A DNA stretch of 64,000 nt, from assembly GCF_003403075.1 (NCBI RefSeq), contig NZ_CP031557.1, forward strand, positions 4,278,001 to 4,342,000, given 5' to 3'. Shown piece after piece: positions 60,304 to 64,000 of the stretch. A program made the position numbers and the translations under genes. The notes under the pieces are model-generated. The model was not told the origin of the DNA. It made no database searches and saw only the letters and a list, made by a program, of their open reading frames with translations. Source of the DNA: Flavobacterium psychrotrophum. Lineage in GTDB: Bacteria; Bacteroidota; Bacteroidia; Flavobacteriales; Flavobacteriaceae. Within the stretch, counting starts at the first letter, position 1. Each line of letters opens with the position of its first letter.

Positions 60304-62151
60304 TTATTCTACCGTAACCGATTTTGCAAGGTTACGGGGTTGGTCTACGTTACAGCCGCGCATTACCGCAATGTGGTAGCTAAGCAATTGTAGCGGTATG
60401 GTAGTAACCAGCGGGCTAAGGGCGTCGCTTGTTTCAGGTATTTCGATAACGTGGTCTGCAAGGTTTTTAACCTGCGTATCACCTTTAGTAACCACAGCAA
60501 TAATTTTACCGCTGCGTGCCTTTATCTCCTGTATGTTACTTACTATCTTATCATAATGCTCCTGTTTAGGCGCAATGATAACCACCGGCATTTTATTGTC
60601 TATAAGCGCTATAGGGCCGTGCTTCATTTCGGCAGCAGGGTAGCCCTCAGCGTGTATGTACGATATTTCTTTTAGTTTAAGCGCACCCTCTAACGCCACC
60701 GGGAAGTTAAAGCCCCTGCCCAGGTAAAGGCAGTTTGGCGCGTCTTTATAAATGCTGGCTATGGCCTGTACTTCAAGATTAGTTTGCAGTGCCTGCTCCA
60801 CAAGCTGTGGTACAAGCTCCAGTTCCTGAAGATACTGGAAATAAACATCCCTGTTCATGGTGCCTTTAGCACGTGCTATGCGTAGCGCCATAAGGGTAAG
60901 GAGGGTTATCTGGGTGGTAAATGCCTTTGTAGAAGCCACACCAATTTCAGGGCCTGCATGGGTGTAAGCACCACTATGTGTTTCGCGCGAAATAGACGAA
61001 CCTACCACATTACACACACCAAATACAAATGCACCGTGCTCTTTAGCCAGTTTAATGGCAGCAAGCGTATCGGCAGTTTCGCCGGATTGCGATATGGCAA
61101 TAACCACATCGTCCGGACGGATAACCGGGTGCCTGTACCTGAATTCTGAAGCGTACTCTACCTCTACAGGTATGCGTGCAAATTCTTCAAAAATATATTC
61201 GGCTACAAGGCCTGCGTGCCATGAGGTACCACAAGCTATAATAAGAATACGGTTAGCGTTGATAAACTTTTGCAGGTTATCTTCTACACCACTTATTTTT
61301 ACAATGCCCTGTTCTACCCTTAACCTTCCGCGAAAGGTGTCTTTAATGGCATTAGGTTGCTCATAAATTTCCTTAAGCATAAAGTGGTCAAAACCACCTT
61401 TTTCTATCTGCTCCAGGTTCATTTGCAGTTCCTGTATGTACGGGTCTACTAACGAGTCGTCTTTTATTTTGCGTATTACAAGCTCTTTGTCAAGGCTTAC
61501 AATAGCCATCTCTTCGTCATCAAGATATACCGCGTTGCTCGTATATTCTATAAACGGAGAAGCATCAGACGAAATAAAGAATTCGTCTTCGCCCACACCA
61601 ATGGCCAGTGGGCTGCCCAGGCGTGCCGCAATCATTTCATCCGGGTTTTGCTTGTCAAAAACAGCAATGGCATAAGCACCTACTACCTGGTTAAGCGCTA
61701 TTTGTACCGCCTTGCCCAGTTTAATGTGCTCTTGTTTTTTTACCTCTTCAATAAGATTTACAAGTACCTCAGTATCTGTGTCGCTCTTAAAGGTATAGCC
61801 ACGTTTTATAAGCTCTTTTTTAATAGGCTCATAATTTTCGATAATGCCATTGTGCACAATAACCAGGTTACCCGAGTTAGAAACATGTGGGTGGCTGTTA
61901 ACATCATTAGGTACACCGTGTGTAGCCCAGCGTGTGTGCCCTATGCCTATAGTGGCATCTTTATCAAGTTCGGTATCGGCTTTAGCTTCAAGATCGCTAA
62001 CCTTACCTTTTGTTTTACAAAGTTTTAGTTCGGCATTGTTGTACAGCACCACACCGGCGCTGTCATAACCGCGGTATTCCAGCCTTTTAAGGCCTTTTAT
62101 AATAACCGGGTAGGCCTGCCTGTGGCCTATGTAACCTACTATTCCGCACAT
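60304..62151 (-). CDS. glmS: Glutamine-fructose-6-phosphate aminotransferase (isomerizing)
   Basis: This 615-residue enzyme makes glucosamine-6-phosphate from fructose-6-phosphate and glutamine, the first step of UDP-GlcNAc synthesis for the cell wall. The N-terminal glutaminase domain starts MCGIVGYIG with the Cys nucleophile after Met and contains RGYDSAG and GHTRWATHG. Two SIS domains follow (about 285-430 and 455-600; CGTSWHAG, SQSGETADTL, PAAEMKHGPIALID). The terminus is NLAKSVTVE as in the family. It lies two bases downstream of the DUF4270 gene, so both are co-transcribed. Confidence 0.97.
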   Translation of the reverse strand: MCGIVGYIGHRQAYPVIIKGLKRLEYRGYDSAGVVLYNNAELKLCKTKGKVSDLEAKADTELDKDATIGIGHTRWATHGVPNDVNSHPHVSNSGNLVIVHNGIIENYEPIKKELIKRGYTFKSDTDTEVLVNLIEEVKKQEHIKLGKAVQIALNQVVGAYAIAVFDKQNPDEMIAARLGSPLAIGVGEDEFFISSDASPFIEYTSNAVYLDDEEMAIVSLDKELVIRKIKDDSLVDPYIQELQMNLEQIEKGGFDHFMLKEIYEQPNAIKDTFRGRLRVEQGIVKISGVEDNLQKFINANRILIIACGTSWHAGLVAEYIFEEFARIPVEVEYASEFRYRHPVIRPDDVVIAISQSGETADTLAAIKLAKEHGAFVFGVCNVVGSSISRETHSGAYTHAGPEIGVASTKAFTTQITLLTLMALRIARAKGTMNRDVYFQYLQELELVPQLVEQALQTNLEVQAIASIYKDAPNCLYLGRGFNFPVALEGALKLKEISYIHAEGYPAAEMKHGPIALIDNKMPVVIIAPKQEHYDKIVSNIQEIKARSGKIIAVVTKGDTQVKNLADHVIEIPETSDALSPLVTTIPLQLLSYHIAVMRGCNVDQPRNLAKSVTVE

Positions 62152-62153
62152 AA

Positions 62154-63794
62154 TTAATTCCTCAAAGGTTTTGTATAAAAAATTTCAAGCTTTGCACGCT
62201 TGGTTTCCGGCACGGCAGGGTTAGTACCATACAGTACTACGCCAAACGGATGCGTAACCGATGCAGCCGGTATAAATTTAACGGGTACTGTTTTGCCCCC
62301 AACACTGTTTTCGCTAAAAGGTGTTTTTAGAGCAGCATTAGCTGTAACAGTTATATCGCGGGATACCACAAGGCCCAATTTAACATTAGTAGAGTCTTTA
62401 CTAACTATATTGTTTATATGGTTAGTAATTCTTATGTTGTAATAATGCTGCCCGTCGCTGTCTTTAAGCAGGTGGCCACCATATATAAGCTTGTTAAATT
62501 TAGGTGTGGTGCTGCTGGTCTGATCCAGAGAATAATCATATACCGGGCGCTTATTATTTACATCATAAAGATATATTTTTAATGGCTTAGGAGCACTGCC
62601 CATAGTTGCTTCATCAACATAAACCTTAATGCGCGCTTCGTTAATAAGTATGCTGTCTGCCTTTAGCGTATTAACATCATCATCACTAAGAATATCTAAT
62701 AAAGCGATACTGCCTTCACCACCTTTTAGATATAGTTTTTCATCACCTTCGGTAGTGTTACTGTTGCTAATTGCTGTAAAGTAAGCAGTGGAAGTATTGT
62801 TAGGCTCGTTTTTAAGCACGTTCACGTGGTTACCCTTAAGGTTTAAGGTAAGTAAAAGGCTTTGTCGTTTTGTAACAGGTACGCCATCAATTGTGTCCTT
62901 ATCCGGTTTACTGTTTTTATATACATCCTGGGTATATTTTACTTTAATATAACCATCAGTAAACTTAGGAGAACCTATAACATTTCTGCTGCCTTCCTGC
63001 TGTGCTGTAAAAGATATACCCCTGAAATATTCTGCAAGTGCATTATTGTTCATAAGCGTGCCCGATGGTGCATTTACAAAATTGCGTACAAAAAAGTCTT
63101 TATTCAGGTACATAAAAAGACCGGGAGCAAGGCGCTCTGCAGTTATGGTACTTGTCTTATTGTCGGCATCGGTATAGCTTACAGTGCGCAATATTTCTGT
63201 GTTGCTAAAAGTTACAGGCTTAGAAGGCTCTCCTCCCTCAAGAAGGCTTTCGCCCTGGTTATCTAATATAGCACTCTGGTCGCTGTAGTAGTACTGGCTG
63301 GTACTACCGCCAGAGCTGGCATCTGTAGTTCTTAAATAAAAATTGTTTTTTCTTAGCTGCAGGCGGTAAGGCGCAAGGGTATCGCCATAAATACTGTCTA
63401 AAGAATAGGTGTTAACCGTTTCATTACTTACAGTACTCGTATTTTCCAGTTTGCTGTAATACGGCACATATATCCACGCCGAGTCTATAACTACATTACC
63501 TGTAAAAGTAGGAACTGTGGCCATTTGTACCTGTGTTACATAACTTGCTGTTGTTTTTCCAAAAACAGGATGGTCATAAGAGCCCAGCAGGTTTACGTCC
63601 ATACCGCTGGTTTGTACGGCACCCGTAGGCCTGTCATAAGCTACGAGTTTACCATTTAAGCGGTGTGAAGTATTGTGTATATCTCCACCCACAATATCGC
63701 TGCCCAGCTGCCCGTATTCATCATCGCAGGAAACCGCAAAAATTACAGCCACCATGGCAAAGAGAAATACTTTTACAAAAGAGAACTTATTCAT
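62154..63794 (-). CDS. DUF4270 domain-containing lipoprotein
   Basis: This 546-residue lipoprotein has lipobox AVSC (Cys23) followed by DDEYGQLGSDIVGG, the start of the DUF4270 domain. The body is beta-rich with repeated Asp/Ser/Thr stretches and ends RAKLEIFYTKPLRN. The family is widespread in Bacteroidota, of unknown function, and its gene regularly stands between a glycogen-synthase-like gene and glmS, as here. The ATG at 63794 (MNKFSFVK) starts the lipoprotein signal; the frame is open further to 63857 but that part overlaps the upstream gene. Confidence 0.9.
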   Translation of the reverse strand: MNKFSFVKVFLFAMVAVIFAVSCDDEYGQLGSDIVGGDIHNTSHRLNGKLVAYDRPTGAVQTSGMDVNLLGSYDHPVFGKTTASYVTQVQMATVPTFTGNVVIDSAWIYVPYYSKLENTSTVSNETVNTYSLDSIYGDTLAPYRLQLRKNNFYLRTTDASSGGSTSQYYYSDQSAILDNQGESLLEGGEPSKPVTFSNTEILRTVSYTDADNKTSTITAERLAPGLFMYLNKDFFVRNFVNAPSGTLMNNNALAEYFRGISFTAQQEGSRNVIGSPKFTDGYIKVKYTQDVYKNSKPDKDTIDGVPVTKRQSLLLTLNLKGNHVNVLKNEPNNTSTAYFTAISNSNTTEGDEKLYLKGGEGSIALLDILSDDDVNTLKADSILINEARIKVYVDEATMGSAPKPLKIYLYDVNNKRPVYDYSLDQTSSTTPKFNKLIYGGHLLKDSDGQHYYNIRITNHINNIVSKDSTNVKLGLVVSRDITVTANAALKTPFSENSVGGKTVPVKFIPAASVTHPFGVVLYGTNPAVPETKRAKLEIFYTKPLRN

Positions 63795-63813
63795 ACAATT
63801 TTTTAAAGGTTTA

Positions 63814-64000
63814 CTATAAAACCTGATTTTTATAGAAATTAGTATATGCCGATGCAAAATTATCTTTATCTACATACGGCAGGAAGGGTTTTCCAGATGC
63901 TTCTACATAAGCTTTAAGGCTGTCAGAAACATTTGGCGAAGCTATAATACTCGCATCACTGTGTGCAATGGCGGCTTTCATAACGTTTTCAAAGTCAGGT
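63814..64000 (-). CDS. Glycogen synthase-like glycosyltransferase, C-terminal end (partial)
   Basis: The minus strand is open from the window edge to a TAG at 63814-63816, encoding the last 61 residues. They read SDASIIASPNVSDSLKAYVEASGKPFLP...NFYKNQVL. The sequence matches the end of the short glycogen/starch synthase catalytic-region proteins that precede DUF4270 and glmS in flavobacteria. No active-site motif falls in this fragment, so the assignment rests on these residues and gene order. It is upstream in the same operon as DUF4270 and glmS, 19 bases before the DUF4270 start. Confidence 0.7.
   Translation of the reverse strand, partial: PDFENVMKAAIAHSDASIIASPNVSDSLKAYVEASGKPFLPYVDKDNFASAYTNFYKNQVL

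Overview
The window looks like a chromosomal segment of a member of the Flavobacteriaceae (Bacteroidota), most likely Flavobacterium or a close relative. Support comes from several independent signs. Many surface proteins end in type IX secretion (T9SS) sorting domains. Lipoproteins carry SC-type lipoboxes. There is a gliding-motility lipoprotein GldH beside RicT, a DUF4270 lipoprotein between a glycogen-synthase-like gene and glmS, and TonB receptor/DUF5689 genes. Many promoters carry the Bacteroidota -7 box TANNTTTG, often only 10-50 bases before the start codon. No rRNA, tRNA, CRISPR array or transposase gene was seen.

Layout. 1-7.1 kb: a truncated prolyl oligopeptidase and a 1967-residue T9SS-exported repeat protein. 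7.7-11.7 kb: acyl-CoA thioesterase, HU-CCDC81/SPOR protein, DprA and DNA polymerase IV. 11.7-12.4 kb: an AT-rich pair, a 48-residue ORF overlapping a DUF6169 gene. 12.7-20.3 kb: a DUF6377 membrane regulator, a secreted SGNH-hydrolase protein and a decayed T9SS surface-protein gene. 20.4-26.5 kb: DinB-like protein, azoreductase divergent from an HxlR regulator across a palindrome, HAEPLYID-type barrel protein, S41 peptidase and DUF1349 protein, interspersed with dispersed palindromic repeats. 26.6-29.2 kb: an AT-rich cassette (XRE regulator, PD-(D/E)XK-like plus Schlafen-type helicase protein, small divergent gene), which is the best candidate for a defence system. 29.2-35.3 kb: TonB receptor with two lipoproteins, divergent from a secreted endonuclease/exonuclease/phosphatase-family enzyme.

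35.5-40.3 kb: serine hydrolase, lgt, PolB-like exonuclease and an OlsF-like two-domain acyltransferase. 40.8-47.6 kb: small T9SS protein, serS, CPBP protease, Crp-family regulator, TPR protein and a 2-hydroxyacid dehydrogenase. 47.7-49.5 kb: scoB and scoA separated by a four-helix-bundle gene that looks inserted. 49.5-54.0 kb: a head-to-tail run of ricT, gldH and a class A penicillin-binding protein. 54.3-60.1 kb: small secreted and unknown proteins, ammonium transporter and aldo/keto reductase. 60.3-64 kb: glmS, a DUF4270 lipoprotein and the 3' end of a glycogen-synthase-like gene in one operon.

Most of the window is ordinary core genome with envelope functions. The unusual parts are the 26.6-29.2 kb cassette, the DUF6169 pair, the pseudogene, the gene inside scoAB, and several families of intergenic inverted repeats. 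Functions are inferred from family recognition and visible motifs. No database search was run.
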